From NCBI RefSeq assembly GCF_050859505.1, contig NZ_CP193934.1, forward strand, positions 1,488,001 through 1,552,000: a DNA stretch of 64,000 nucleotides, written 5' to 3'. This DNA is from Marinirhabdus sp050859505 (GTDB lineage Bacteria; Bacteroidota; Bacteroidia; Flavobacteriales; Flavobacteriaceae). A program made the translations under genes and the position numbers. Below the pieces are notes generated by a model, which saw nothing but the letters and a program-made list of their open reading frames with translations, had not been told where the DNA came from and ran no database searches. Positions 1-9,000 of the stretch are shown here, piece after piece; the first letter of the stretch is position 1, and each line of letters opens with the position of its first letter.

Positions 1-819
1 GCCAATGATGTGTCTGCACCCTTCAGTTTTGAACAACAATATGCCGTTGGATTGGTGTATAAAAGCCTCTTGAAAAAAGGCGCGTATGAAGAAGCTGCAA
101 CGTATTTTGAAAAATATAATCAGATCCGTGATTCTATCGATTTGGAAGACAAACGGGTAAATGTGGAGCGTGTGCTTATTGAAGAAAAATACCGAAACCA
201 AGAAAAAATACGTGAGCTAGAAGAAGGAAAAAAAAGGTTTCGAAATTATATGATTCTTTTGGGATTATTGGGAGCACTTGTGTTACTGGGTGCTTTGTTA
301 CTTCGGTTTAGAGCAAAACTAAAAAACACGGAACTTGAAAAACAACTGGCAACTGCCAAACAAAGAGAACTGAACACAGCGCTGGAACTGAAAAACAAAG
401 AATTGATTGGTAAGGCAATGGTTGAAATACACCGTACCGAAATAATTGAAGATATCTTAACCGATTTAAAATCTGTGCGATTAACAGCCTCTAAGAAAGA
501 AACCCAAAATGCTATAGATTATGTGGTCAAACGTTTAAAACGCGACACCAATGCCAATTTGTGGGAAGAATTTGAAATACGATTTGAACAAGTACATGAA
601 TCGTTCTACAAGAATCTAATTGAAAAACACCCGGACCTTACTCCAAAAGACAAACGGTTATGTGCCCTTTTAAAACTGAATCTCACTTCAAAAGAGATTG
701 CTCAAATTACGGGTCAAACTGCAAAATCTGTAGAAAATGCACGTACCCGACTTCGGAAAAAGCTAAATATTACACACGCAGACACCGATCTTTCAGCTTA
801 TTTATTCAGTTTCGATTAA
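1..819 (+). CDS. TPR / coiled-coil membrane regulator with C-terminal HTH (5' partial)
   Basis: The frame is open from base 1, so the gene begins before the window and only its C-terminal part is visible. Numbered from the GTG at base 10, it has a TPR-like helical stretch (about 1-50), a charged coiled coil (50-75), one membrane segment (about 76-98), a second coiled coil, and a helix-turn-helix near residues 210-255 with the LuxR-like motif SKEIAQITGQTAKSVENAR. This order (TPRs, one TM, cytoplasmic HTH) is a common Bacteroidota one-component membrane regulator. The TPRs are presumably periplasmic and the HTH cytoplasmic. The target is unknown. The next genes, a small protein and a T9SS protein, start from their own promoter about 140 bases downstream. 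Confidence 0.75.
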   Translation, partial: ANDVSAPFSFEQQYAVGLVYKSLLKKGAYEEAATYFEKYNQIRDSIDLEDKRVNVERVLIEEKYRNQEKIRELEEGKKRFRNYMILLGLLGALVLLGALLLRFRAKLKNTELEKQLATAKQRELNTALELKNKELIGKAMVEIHRTEIIEDILTDLKSVRLTASKKETQNAIDYVVKRLKRDTNANLWEEFEIRFEQVHESFYKNLIEKHPDLTPKDKRLCALLKLNLTSKEIAQITGQTAKSVENARTRLRKKLNITHADTDLSAYLFSFD

Positions 820-958
820 ATAATTCGGAATTACACAAGAACGTTAACTACCTTTAATTCAATTAAATATATATAATTGAGTGGTGTTGCTATGGTCAAA
901 ATCCGACTGTGAGTGTTTTTGTATGGGTTAATTAATTTTTAAAGAAAAGGAGGCATAA

Positions 959-966
959 TATATTTG
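959..966 (+). promoter_or_regulatory. -7 box TATATTTG of a Bacteroidota promoter
   Basis: This is a perfect match to the TAnnTTTG box used by the Bacteroidota housekeeping sigma factor. A T-rich run 18-19 bases upstream (937-940) could serve as the weak -33 element. It would start transcription near base 972, ahead of the ATG at 1018. Confidence 0.5.
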
Positions 967-1017
967 GCCCAGATTAAAACGGAAACTAAGCGCTGTTTCA
1001 TTAACAAAGATTTCTTG

Positions 1018-1149
1018 ATGAAAGAAAGAAAAGAAACTAAAACCGAATTGGATACGCTTCTAGAAAATAGCAAAAACAAAAAAAATGCATTAAAGAAGCT
1101 GGTTCAAAAACTTGAAGAAAATAAAAAGTCAAACTCAAAACCTAAGTAA
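1018..1149 (+). CDS. small basic coiled-coil protein, 43 aa
   Basis: This is a 43-residue lysine-rich helical protein with a heptad-like pattern (TELDTLLENSKNKKNALKKL) and no signal peptide or membrane segment. I do not recognise a named family. A longer frame could start at the TTG at 964, which has AAGGAGG upstream, but that TTG lies inside the -7 promoter box 959-966, so the ATG at 1018 is the better start. The stop is one base before the ATG of the T9SS protein that follows, so the two are probably co-transcribed. Its size and composition suggest a cytoplasmic or nucleic-acid-associated peptide, but this is a guess. Confidence 0.5.
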   Translation: MKERKETKTELDTLLENSKNKKNALKKLVQKLEENKKSNSKPK

Positions 1150-1150
1150 C

Positions 1151-2770
1151 ATGAAAATTATGAAAACTATTTTTACACTTTTGGCCTGTATGGTCATTAC
1201 TATTACGCAAGCACAGTGGACTACAGATACCGCTGTAAATACATTGGTGACAAATTCTGAAACTGGCGATATGCAAGCTTTAGGAACTTCTACTGGTGAA
1301 ACCTATGTTGTTTTTTGGAAACCAGTAGCTGCACCTACCAATTATGAATTAAGAATGCAGGTTCTGGATGCAGATGGCAATCAAACCTTGGGCAGTGACG
1401 GCATGTTATTGAGCGACCAAATACCTATGAGTACATTTACAGTTATTTGGAAAATAGTGGTAGATACCAATGATAATATTTATGTGGGTGTGACTGGCAC
1501 TGGTGGTGGAGATCCCGCTTTTGTATTTAAATTGGATACAGCTGGAAATCACTTATGGAATGCCGATGGAGTGAGTGTGGGTGGGGGCAATTTAGTGACT
1601 GTTTTACCACTTACTTCTGGTGAAGCAATCGTAAGTTGGCTATCTTCTACTGGTGCAGTTATGCAAAAATATAATGCCAATGGGGTGGCAGTTTGGCCTA
1701 GCACACAAATAATTACTTCAGGTACTGGGTTTGCTGCTCCTGCAAATCTTTTTGAAATGGCTGGTGGAGAGTATGTAGTAGTGTTCCACCGTTTACTTTC
1801 GGGTATTAATTCTAATTTATATGCACAGCGATATGATGTGGACGGAAATGCTGTATGGGCAGCTGCTATGCAACTTTCAGATAAACTAACGGCATTTAAT
1901 CGTCTTTACACGGGCGTTCATGATGGAGATGTTGTCTATATGGGCTATTTTGCCGCTAGTAACAATAGGTTCGATTCTTTTTTGCAACGTATTAATCCAG
2001 ATGGTACATTGCCCTGGGGGATTAATGGAGCTGATTTCGATACGAGTCAAACCAATTTTGAAACCGATACTGAAATTGCCTTCAATACAGGCTCAACAAA
2101 CGTGTGGGCAATTTGCAGAACTACAGATTCCGGACAAAGTATGACTGGGGAATATATTCAAAAATTTGATAAGGATTCTGGAAATAGATTGTTTACAGAC
2201 AGTGCTAAAGAGGTGTTTGCTATAGGCGATGAAAAAATTCACGCGGGTAAGTTGCACTTGTTGGATGACCAGCCTTGGTTCCTTATAAACAATGGAGTTG
2301 ATAATGGTGCCTCTCCAACCACATTAGAAGCAACCTATCTTGATGAAAATGGAGATTTTGCATGGCCAGAAGAAACGAAGCCCTTGGCAACATTTGCAGC
2401 CAATAAAAGCAGAATTCATTACACGACCCCTGCTCAGGGACAAAGTGTTGCCGTTTTTATTGAAGATAAAGGAGATGGTGCAAAAATATATGCGCAGAAT
2501 GTGGTTGAAGAGGTTGCTTTGTCTGTAAATGATGTAATTGAAACTACAGTGTCTTACAATAACCCAGTTAGCGACATATTACAAATAAAAGCTACGATGC
2601 AAATTGAGCTTATTGAATTGTATGACATTACAGGGAAAAGAGTTTTGATACAGCAAACAAATGGAAACGATGTATCTGTTGCAATGAGCAATCTTACTGC
2701 TGGCATGTATATTTTACAACTGAAAATGACTGAAGGTTATGCCAAAGGGATTAAGATTATAAAAAGATAA
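1151..2770 (+). CDS. T9SS type A sorting domain-containing secreted protein
   Basis: This 539-aa protein is predicted to be exported by Sec and then secreted by the type IX system. The start is the ATG at 1151, which gives a normal signal peptide (MKIMKTIFTLLACMVI...AQA); the longer frame from 1112 would bury it. The body (about 25-450) has repeating beta-rich units with Asp/Gly turns and YAQRYDVDGNAVW-like segments, resembling beta-propeller blades. The last about 80 residues are a type A sorting domain with IELYDITGKRVL and LTAGMYILQLK, ending in KGIKIIKR. No catalytic motif is visible, so its substrate or binding role is unknown. It follows a small gene by one base and ends at a strong hairpin terminator. 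Confidence 0.85.
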   Translation: MKIMKTIFTLLACMVITITQAQWTTDTAVNTLVTNSETGDMQALGTSTGETYVVFWKPVAAPTNYELRMQVLDADGNQTLGSDGMLLSDQIPMSTFTVIWKIVVDTNDNIYVGVTGTGGGDPAFVFKLDTAGNHLWNADGVSVGGGNLVTVLPLTSGEAIVSWLSSTGAVMQKYNANGVAVWPSTQIITSGTGFAAPANLFEMAGGEYVVVFHRLLSGINSNLYAQRYDVDGNAVWAAAMQLSDKLTAFNRLYTGVHDGDVVYMGYFAASNNRFDSFLQRINPDGTLPWGINGADFDTSQTNFETDTEIAFNTGSTNVWAICRTTDSGQSMTGEYIQKFDKDSGNRLFTDSAKEVFAIGDEKIHAGKLHLLDDQPWFLINNGVDNGASPTTLEATYLDENGDFAWPEETKPLATFAANKSRIHYTTPAQGQSVAVFIEDKGDGAKIYAQNVVEEVALSVNDVIETTVSYNNPVSDILQIKATMQIELIELYDITGKRVLIQQTNGNDVSVAMSNLTAGMYILQLKMTEGYAKGIKIIKR

Positions 2771-2790
2771 CTAAGTTACATACAAAACCT

Positions 2791-2824
2791 AAAAGACCAG
2801 TTTAAAAATTTAAACTGGTCTTTT
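2791..2824. terminator. bidirectional rho-independent terminator
   Basis: A 13-bp perfect inverted repeat (AAAAGACCAGTTT and its complement, loop of 8) with A-tract and T-tract flanks lies between two convergent genes that end at 2770 and 2830. It can terminate transcription from both sides. Confidence 0.85.
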
Positions 2825-2829
2825 GTAGT

Positions 2830-3372
2830 TTATTTTTTCGCCATTGCTCCCGGAGGATATTCGGCTAAAATCTCAGAAACAATTTCTCTGATTTTTTCTT
2901 CACGACGGTCAATATCGCTTCCTGTGTAGAGTTGAGAACTTCCTACACCTTGCCAAACCAGTTCATTTGTTTTGGCGTCTATAAGGTCTATGTAGAGACT
3001 TCCTTCAGTAGAACGTGAAACCGTATTTCCATAACGTCCTCCGTAATACCAAGGGTTCCAACCCCAGCCGTAACCAAAATTATTGTTGTATACGTCCACA
3101 CGTTCACGTTCTTTGGTAAAGATACTTACCAATAGGGAGGGCGATTCAGATTTTGTCATTCCTTTGCTTTGAAGATTCGCATCAATAGCGCGTAAAATTC
3201 TTTTTTTATCGAGGTCGCTAATCTTGGCTTCGTCAATGCCTGGTTTATAGAAAGCAAAACTGCTGTAATTGTTGAAATCTGCTTTTTTGTCATAATCTGT
3301 TACCACCCGTACTGAAGTACACGAGGCAAACACAAACAAGAGAAGTAGCGGCGTTAATTTAAATATTTTCAT
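2830..3372 (-). CDS. DUF4136 domain lipoprotein
   Basis: This is a 180-aa lipoprotein with signal peptide and lipobox FASC (Cys18), followed by a DUF4136 domain. Typical features are the N-terminal VVTDYDKKADFNNYSSFAFY segment, a Tyr/Trp/Gly-rich loop in the middle (GYGWGWNPWYYGG) and a C-terminal region containing YIDLIDAKTNELVWQG. The family is widespread in envelope lipoproteins and has no known function. The gene starts 11 bases after the hutU stop and ends at the shared terminator, so it is probably the last gene of a three-gene leftward operon (DUF5522-like, hutU, DUF4136). No functional link to histidine use is obvious. Confidence 0.85.
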   Translation of the reverse strand: MKIFKLTPLLLLFVFASCTSVRVVTDYDKKADFNNYSSFAFYKPGIDEAKISDLDKKRILRAIDANLQSKGMTKSESPSLLVSIFTKERERVDVYNNNFGYGWGWNPWYYGGRYGNTVSRSTEGSLYIDLIDAKTNELVWQGVGSSQLYTGSDIDRREEKIREIVSEILAEYPPGAMAKK

Positions 3373-3383
3373 AGTGTATTTTT

Positions 3384-5360
3384 TTATAATAAGGATTCAT
3401 CTACAAAATTGGGAAGCGTCACTTTAAGGTTTGGATTGCGATCCATCTCTCTTTTTATAGCAAAAATTGCTTCGTCATTTCGTGCCCAACTGCGTCTTGC
3501 AATCCCGTTATTTACATCCCAGAATAACATACTTTCCAGACGTCGTTGCGCATCTTTACTACCATCAAGAACCATACCGAAGCCGCCATTTACAACCTCT
3601 CCCCAGCCTACGCCACCGCCATTGTGAATGCTTACCCAAGTGGCTCCCCTAAAACTATCGCCAATTACATTATGGATGGCCATGTCTGCCGTAAAGCGGC
3701 TTCCATCATAAATATTACTGGTTTCACGATACGGAGAATCTGTTCCTGAAACATCGTGATGGTCTCGGCCTAATATTACGATTTCAATTTTTCCTTCTGA
3801 AATTGCTTTGTTGAAGGCGCTCGCTATTTTCATTCTTCCTTCGGCATCTGCGTATAAAATTCTAGCTTGGCTACCTACTACCAATTTGTTCTCTTGTGCA
3901 CCTTTAATCCACGTGATGTTATCCTGCATTTGCAGCTGAATTTCTTTTGGAGAAGATTTCATGATTTCTTCTAAAACTTCACAGGCAATCGCATCGGTCT
4001 TCGCTAAATCCTCAGGTTTTCCCGAAGCACACACCCAACGAAAAGGCCCAAAACCGTAATCAAAACACATAGGTCCCATGATATCCTGAACATAGCTAGG
4101 ATATTTAAAATCGATGTTGTTTTCAGCCATAATATCGGCACCCGCTCTGGAGGCTTCTAATAAAAATGCATTTCCATAATCGAAGAAATAAGTTCCCTTT
4201 GCTGTATGTTTATTTATGGCTGCTGCATGTCTTTTTAAGGTACGTTGTATTTCAGCTTTAAATTGCTCGGGATTGTTTGCCATCATCTTGTTGGCATCTT
4301 CGTAGCTCATTCCTACAGGATAGTACCCGCCTGCCCACGGATTGTGCAAAGAGGTTTGGTCGCTTCCCAAATCTATTTTAATATCCGCTTCATAAAAATG
4401 TTCCCAAACATCTACTACGTTTCCGTCATACGCAATGGAAACTGCTTCTTTATTGGCAAGAGCTTCTTTTACTCTGGAGGCCAGCAAACGGACGTCGCTA
4501 ATTACTTCGTCCACCCAGCCCTGACTGTGACGCATTTTAGTGGCTTTTTCGTTTACTTCGGCACATACGGTTACGCAGCCTGCAATGTTTCCGGCTTTTG
4601 GTTGTGCGCCGCTCATACCGCCTAATCCAGAGGTGACAAAGAGACCTCCTTTTGGTGATTTTTTTATTTTTCTGAAACCGTTAAGCACCGTAATGGTAGT
4701 TCCGTGTACAATTCCTTGCGGGCCAATGTACATATAACTTCCTGCAGTCATTTGGCCGTATTGAGTTACACCCAGCGCATTAAATTTTTCCCAATCGTCG
4801 GGTTGTGAATAGTTGGGAATCATCATTCCATTCGTGACTACAACTCTTGGTGCATCTTTATGCGATGGGAATAAACCCAGCGGATGCCCAGAGTAGATAA
4901 CGAGTGTTTGTTCTTGTGTCATTTCGGCTAAGTACATCATTACTAACCTATATTGTGCCCAATTTTGAAACACCGCTCCGTTACCACCGTACGTAATTAA
5001 CTCATGAGGATGTTGTGCTACGGCATGGTCCAGATTGTTTTGGATCATTAACATAATCGCTTTAGCTTGCTCACATTTCCCTGGATAATCACTTATAGGA
5101 CGTGCGTAGATGTTGTAATCTGGTCTAAAACGATACATGTAAATCCGTCCAAAATCTTCCAGTTCTTTTTTAAACTCGGGTAGGAGTGTGGCGTGATGTT
5201 CTGGACTAAAATATCTTAGGGCATTTTTTAATGCGAGGACTTCTTCTTCGGCAGAAAGAATTTTTTTCCGCTTTGGCGCGTGGTTTACCGATGCGTTATA
5301 CGGTTTTATTTCGGGAAGAATTTTTGGGATTCCTACTAGTATCTCTTCTTTAAATGTCAT
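3384..5360 (-). CDS. hutU: urocanate hydratase (urocanase)
   Basis: Urocanase converts urocanate to 4-imidazolone-5-propionate with a tightly bound NAD+, the second step of histidine degradation in the cytoplasm. The 658-aa protein shows the family landmarks: TYGGNGAVFQNWAQYRL near 123, SGHPLGLFPS near 157, GPQGIVHGT near 213, the NAD-binding segment with GLGGMSGAQPKA near 245, and FGPFRWVCASGKPED with the conserved Cys at about 444. It is about 100 residues longer than the classical Pseudomonas enzyme, as is usual for the long Bacteroidota form. The other hut genes (hutH, hutI) are not in the window. It appears to be co-transcribed with the small Cys-rich gene 47 bases upstream and the DUF4136 lipoprotein downstream. 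Confidence 0.96.
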   Translation of the reverse strand: MTFKEEILVGIPKILPEIKPYNASVNHAPKRKKILSAEEEVLALKNALRYFSPEHHATLLPEFKKELEDFGRIYMYRFRPDYNIYARPISDYPGKCEQAKAIMLMIQNNLDHAVAQHPHELITYGGNGAVFQNWAQYRLVMMYLAEMTQEQTLVIYSGHPLGLFPSHKDAPRVVVTNGMMIPNYSQPDDWEKFNALGVTQYGQMTAGSYMYIGPQGIVHGTTITVLNGFRKIKKSPKGGLFVTSGLGGMSGAQPKAGNIAGCVTVCAEVNEKATKMRHSQGWVDEVISDVRLLASRVKEALANKEAVSIAYDGNVVDVWEHFYEADIKIDLGSDQTSLHNPWAGGYYPVGMSYEDANKMMANNPEQFKAEIQRTLKRHAAAINKHTAKGTYFFDYGNAFLLEASRAGADIMAENNIDFKYPSYVQDIMGPMCFDYGFGPFRWVCASGKPEDLAKTDAIACEVLEEIMKSSPKEIQLQMQDNITWIKGAQENKLVVGSQARILYADAEGRMKIASAFNKAISEGKIEIVILGRDHHDVSGTDSPYRETSNIYDGSRFTADMAIHNVIGDSFRGATWVSIHNGGGVGWGEVVNGGFGMVLDGSKDAQRRLESMLFWDVNNGIARRSWARNDEAIFAIKREMDRNPNLKVTLPNFVDESLL

Positions 5361-5407
5361 AATAATGCCTGTAATTATTAGTATGAATAACTTTGTATAG
5401 GTTGCGC

Positions 5408-5575
5408 TTAGATGTTCTTTCTTTTCTTGTTGAAGTTATAAGGACAATGACGACAGCCACTTTCACAACAATAGCCCCTCTTAAGGTGGTATTGTTCCGT
5501 AAAACATTTATAGCCTTCTGGAGTGAGGTAAAAATCGCCTTCTTCTAGTTCTATTTTCTTCTTTGGGAATAGCAT
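5408..5575 (-). CDS. DUF5522-like small Cys-rich protein, 55 aa
   Basis: This 55-residue ORF was found by reading the minus strand upstream of hutU. It encodes GDFYLTPEGYKCFTEQYHL (residues 14-32) followed by KRGYCCESGCRHCPYNF (34-50), ending in a basic tail. The CC-x3-C-x2-C cluster is characteristic of a small, widely conserved Bacteroidota family that I recall as DUF5522, and it could bind a metal. No signal peptide is present, so it is probably cytoplasmic. A perfect -7 box TATTTTTG (5580-5587) lies only four bases before the ATG, so the transcript is leaderless or nearly so. It is the first gene of the hutU-DUF4136 unit. The function is unknown. Confidence 0.85.
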   Translation of the reverse strand: MLFPKKKIELEEGDFYLTPEGYKCFTEQYHLKRGYCCESGCRHCPYNFNKKRKNI

Positions 5576-5579
5576 ATTT

Positions 5580-5587
5580 CAAAAATA
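5580..5587 (-). promoter_or_regulatory. -7 box TATTTTTG abutting the start codon
   Basis: Read on the minus strand, this is a perfect TAnnTTTG box followed by only AAAT before the ATG of the 55-aa gene. Transcription should start at or almost at the start codon. Confidence 0.6.
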
Positions 5588-5618
5588 CAAAAAACGAAAT
5601 GCGAAATGATAGTTCCCG

Positions 5619-5652
5619 TTTGAAAAGGTGTTACTATAAAAAGGTATTTTTA
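5619..5652 (+). promoter_or_regulatory. promoter TTTG-N22-TATTTTTA for the HExxH protein
   Basis: A TTTG at 5619-5622 and a near-consensus -7 box at 5645-5652 lie upstream of the ATG at 5658, with only CACAA between the box and the start codon. Together with the minus-strand box at 5580 this forms a compact divergent promoter region of 82 bases. Confidence 0.5.
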
Positions 5653-5657
5653 CACAA

Positions 5658-5984
5658 ATGATATTGATTGTGAATCGTTTTTTACTTCGGAAGGGTTTTA
5701 ATGGAATAACCCTTTGGCCTTTTGTAGTGCTTCGGAACAAACAACTAAAGGAAGATACTAGATTGCTCAATCACGAACGTATCCACCTATACCAGCAAGC
5801 CGAACTTTTAATAGTATTTTTTTATATATGGTATGGAGTAGAATTTTTAGTACGATGGTTTCAGTATAAAAATAGACACCTTGCGTATCGAAACATAACT
5901 TTTGAACGAGAAGCTTATGCCAATGAAAAAGATTTCAACTATTGCAAACAGAGGTCTTTTTGGAGGTTTGTAAATTATTTATAG
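5658..5984 (+). CDS. small membrane protein with HExxH metallopeptidase-like motif
   Basis: This is a 108-aa protein with the sequence NHERIHLYQQAEL at 38-50, which contains a zinc-type HExxH motif (His39, Glu40, His43), followed by one hydrophobic segment (50-66) and FEREAYANEKD at 82-92. Glu83 or Glu85 could be a third ligand, as in gluzincins of the M48/M56 kind. It is much shorter than any standard M48 or M56 peptidase. I recall similar proteins across Flavobacteria annotated only as hypothetical. It is transcribed away from the hutU operon and ends before a bidirectional terminator. Catalytic activity is an inference from the motif only. Confidence 0.8.
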   Translation: MILIVNRFLLRKGFNGITLWPFVVLRNKQLKEDTRLLNHERIHLYQQAELLIVFFYIWYGVEFLVRWFQYKNRHLAYRNITFEREAYANEKDFNYCKQRSFWRFVNYL

Positions 5985-6030
5985 ACTTTATTGTATTTCT
6001 AAAGATATAGATGCTGACTTTCTGAATAAA

Positions 6031-6064
6031 AAAAATCACTGGTTTCTAACCAGTGATTTTTTTT
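6031..6064. terminator. bidirectional rho-independent terminator
   Basis: A perfect inverted repeat (AAAAATCACTGGTT, 3-base loop, complement) is flanked by A and T tracts and sits between convergent genes ending at 5984 and 6091. Confidence 0.9.
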
Positions 6065-6090
6065 ATTATCGTTATATAAGTTCTCTGTAA

Positions 6091-9000
6091 TTATTCTTTG
6101 ATCACTTTTTTAGTAATAGTGCCTGTAGCTGTAAAAATTTTCACAAAGTAGACACCAGCTCTTAATCGTGATATATCTAAGGAAGTAGTTACAATATCTT
6201 CACCTTCAATATCCTCCTGTATTAATCTTCCTCGTAAGTCATATATCTCCAATCGCTCTAAGGGTGCTTGTGCAGAAAGTATATTTAAGATATTTTTAGT
6301 AGGGTTTGGATATACTACAATATTGTCGAACTCTTCATCATTGGGTCCAAGAACTTCGTCTGAAACAAAGAAAAGTGTGAATCTCTCTTGCGTATTGGTA
6401 GCGTTCGATCTGAATTCATATGGAGTAGTACTAAGTTCTGTAGTGATACCTTCCTGGAAATCATATAAGAATACTCTCGCTTTTTCAATGCGTTGTCCAA
6501 TTAATTGGTCTATGGAAATTTCATAGAGCGTACCTTCATCTATCAGGGTTTCAAAACCGAGTGGAAATTTCATATCTGGATTAAAAGCACTTGTAGTTTG
6601 AATTCCTAATTCGCTTTTTGTGTCGCTATGATAAGTATAAAGAGATACAAAAGATCCTACTCTACCACTATCGAAGCCTGGATTTATTGCAGTATTAGCC
6701 TCTGGATTAAACGCTAGCAAGGTGTTGCTTTCTATGTCATAAGTTACACTTCTTAAATTGATCCAAATTTTATCTAATTCACTCTCATTGTGGCTCCTTA
6801 ATGTGGTATTTCCTGAAGTTAGCCTCATGCTGTTGTTAAATTCAACATTGTTTGTGGCCAACGATCTAAAAGAAAATCCCTGTCCAGTAGAGATAATCCC
6901 GTTTGGGATCGTGCTAATTCCAGGATCGTTAGAAGCCTTTGTTCCTCCAGATAAATTGTACATAGAAATATCTCCCATGCTAAAGTTAATAGAATTTGAC
7001 CCGGGTGTTCCACTGTTCGGGGGCGTTAAATGTTCCCAGAAATATATTTCATTAACTAAATCGTTTTGGTCAATAAATTCGTACCCAGATATCGCACTGG
7101 CATAGGGATTTGATACTGCATTAGGTGTGCCGTCTGGATTTTCGGTTATATTGTTAAAGATTGCTCCTTTTAAAATTGTTCCGTTGTTTAGTGTTCCTTC
7201 AGCATAGGTCATATAATAAGCCTCATTTGCGGGGTCTGAATAACCATCTTGAGGTCTCACTATATACCCTTCTCCTACATTAATTGGTCCTGTATAGGAG
7301 GTCCAGTAATCACCATTATCATCGGCAAAATTTGTTCCTCCACCAACATCCGGATGTGGTATGAAATTGCCTGAGTTACTGTTTAATACTAAAAATGCAT
7401 CGGTAAAAACATCGTCTCGTGTTTCCGCATCCATAGGACTTCCCATAACCATAAAGTCTCTTGTTTGAAGTACTGGTGTGGTAATTTCAACATTAATAAC
7501 TGCTGAAGCACCTTTGGTAACTACAGCATTTGGGTTAATTTGGACTACATTACCTGTGTGCTTTACCATTAACGACCCATCTACAATAATATCTCCGTTG
7601 ATAAGAATATGATCATCGGGTCCTACCGTTAATACTCTATTGGTATCTACTTCACAAGAACAAGCAGAGAAACTAGCGTTTCCAGGGTCAGAGGTATTGT
7701 AATCGTTAGTGCTAATTTTTGCGAGTGAACCTACATCTGGTAATCCATTGCTCCATGAACCCCCGCCTTGATATACCGTAGTTTCTGCAACTACTGTTAC
7801 TGTGGTAGTACAAGATGTTTTAAGTCCGTAGTCATCTTCAACGGTAAGGGTTACGGTATGATCACCAAGATCTGCACACGTAAAGGTAGTTTGGCCTGTA
7901 ACAGTACGTTTAACAATGCCAAAATTGTCTGTAGAACCACCATCAATATCGGAAGCATCTATCGTAACTGTTCCTGTTGTTTTGTCTAGCACAGCCGTGT
8001 AGTTTTGGCATGCTACTACAGGAGGTTCGCTGTCGTAATTGGGGTCTTTCACTATAAATAAACCTCTATCCAAATCGCTTACAATTATATTACCACTTTC
8101 AAAAAAGGGATAGACATTCCAAGCTCCATTATATGCTGCACTATTACTACCTGGGTGTGTGTCGAAAAATTCTACTTCTTCCATTTGATTATTTGTAATG
8201 GCAGGATCGTACAAATCTTCAAATTTGAAAACACGCATTCCAGCTCTATAATTTGCCAAGTAAAATCGATTGCCTTTTACATATCCATTGTGATCGATTG
8301 CCGGAGTGGCTCCGTAATGTGTATAGTGTAATACTGGGTTATCAAGATCTGTTAAATCAAAAACTAATGTTCGAGTATTGAATCCAGGACCATTGGTTTC
8401 ATCCAGCTCATCTCCCACTATAAAAAATCGCTGATCCTCGGTAAACCATCCTTGATGCGTGTAATATTTGTCGCTATAATCGATACTGCCAATTGAAGTT
8501 ACGTTAGACTTATTCGTGACATCTAATATTCGAACATAATCTGACCCGCTAAAGCTTCCAATGAAGAGTTGTTTTCCAATATGTTCTGTATCAGGGCCAT
8601 TATAGGTAATTACTTGAGCATCGTGGCAATAACCATATGTTGCTATATTTCCAGCTACTGTAGGATTAGTCGGATTTGTATTAAGGTCTAAGATTCTAGG
8701 TCCACCTCCATTTCTATTAGAACCTAAAATATATGCAAAACCATTCTCCTCATCAATAATTAAGTTATGAGCAGAACTGATGTTAGTGTAAAGACCGTCT
8801 CTGGTAAAGTTTATAGGTAGGGGGTCGTTGTCTGGATTTCGCAACTTCTCTAAGTTGAAAATTTGAACTCCGTGACTTCCATTGTCATCACTAACAATAT
8901 ATGCGTAATTATTGAATACTTTAACATCGCGCCACCAACTAGTACCTGTTTGAGAATCTAATTTTCCTATGAATACTGGATTGTTGGGGTTGGATATATC

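Noticed and set aside
660..857. 65-aa ORF in another frame of the first regulator gene
   Set aside because: It overlaps the HTH coding region in a different frame and has no signal peptide, domain or promoter.
947..966. Shine-Dalgarno-like AAGGAGG with TTG start at 964
   Set aside because: Bacteroidota rarely use SD sites and the TTG lies inside a perfect -7 promoter box; the ATG at 1018 is the better start.
4245..4625. 126-aa ORF on the plus strand
   Set aside because: It is antisense to the confident urocanase gene, has no homology-like features and is a codon-bias shadow.
6758..7105. 115-aa ORF on the plus strand inside the choice-of-anchor B gene
   Set aside because: It is antisense to a long confident CDS and has no independent support.
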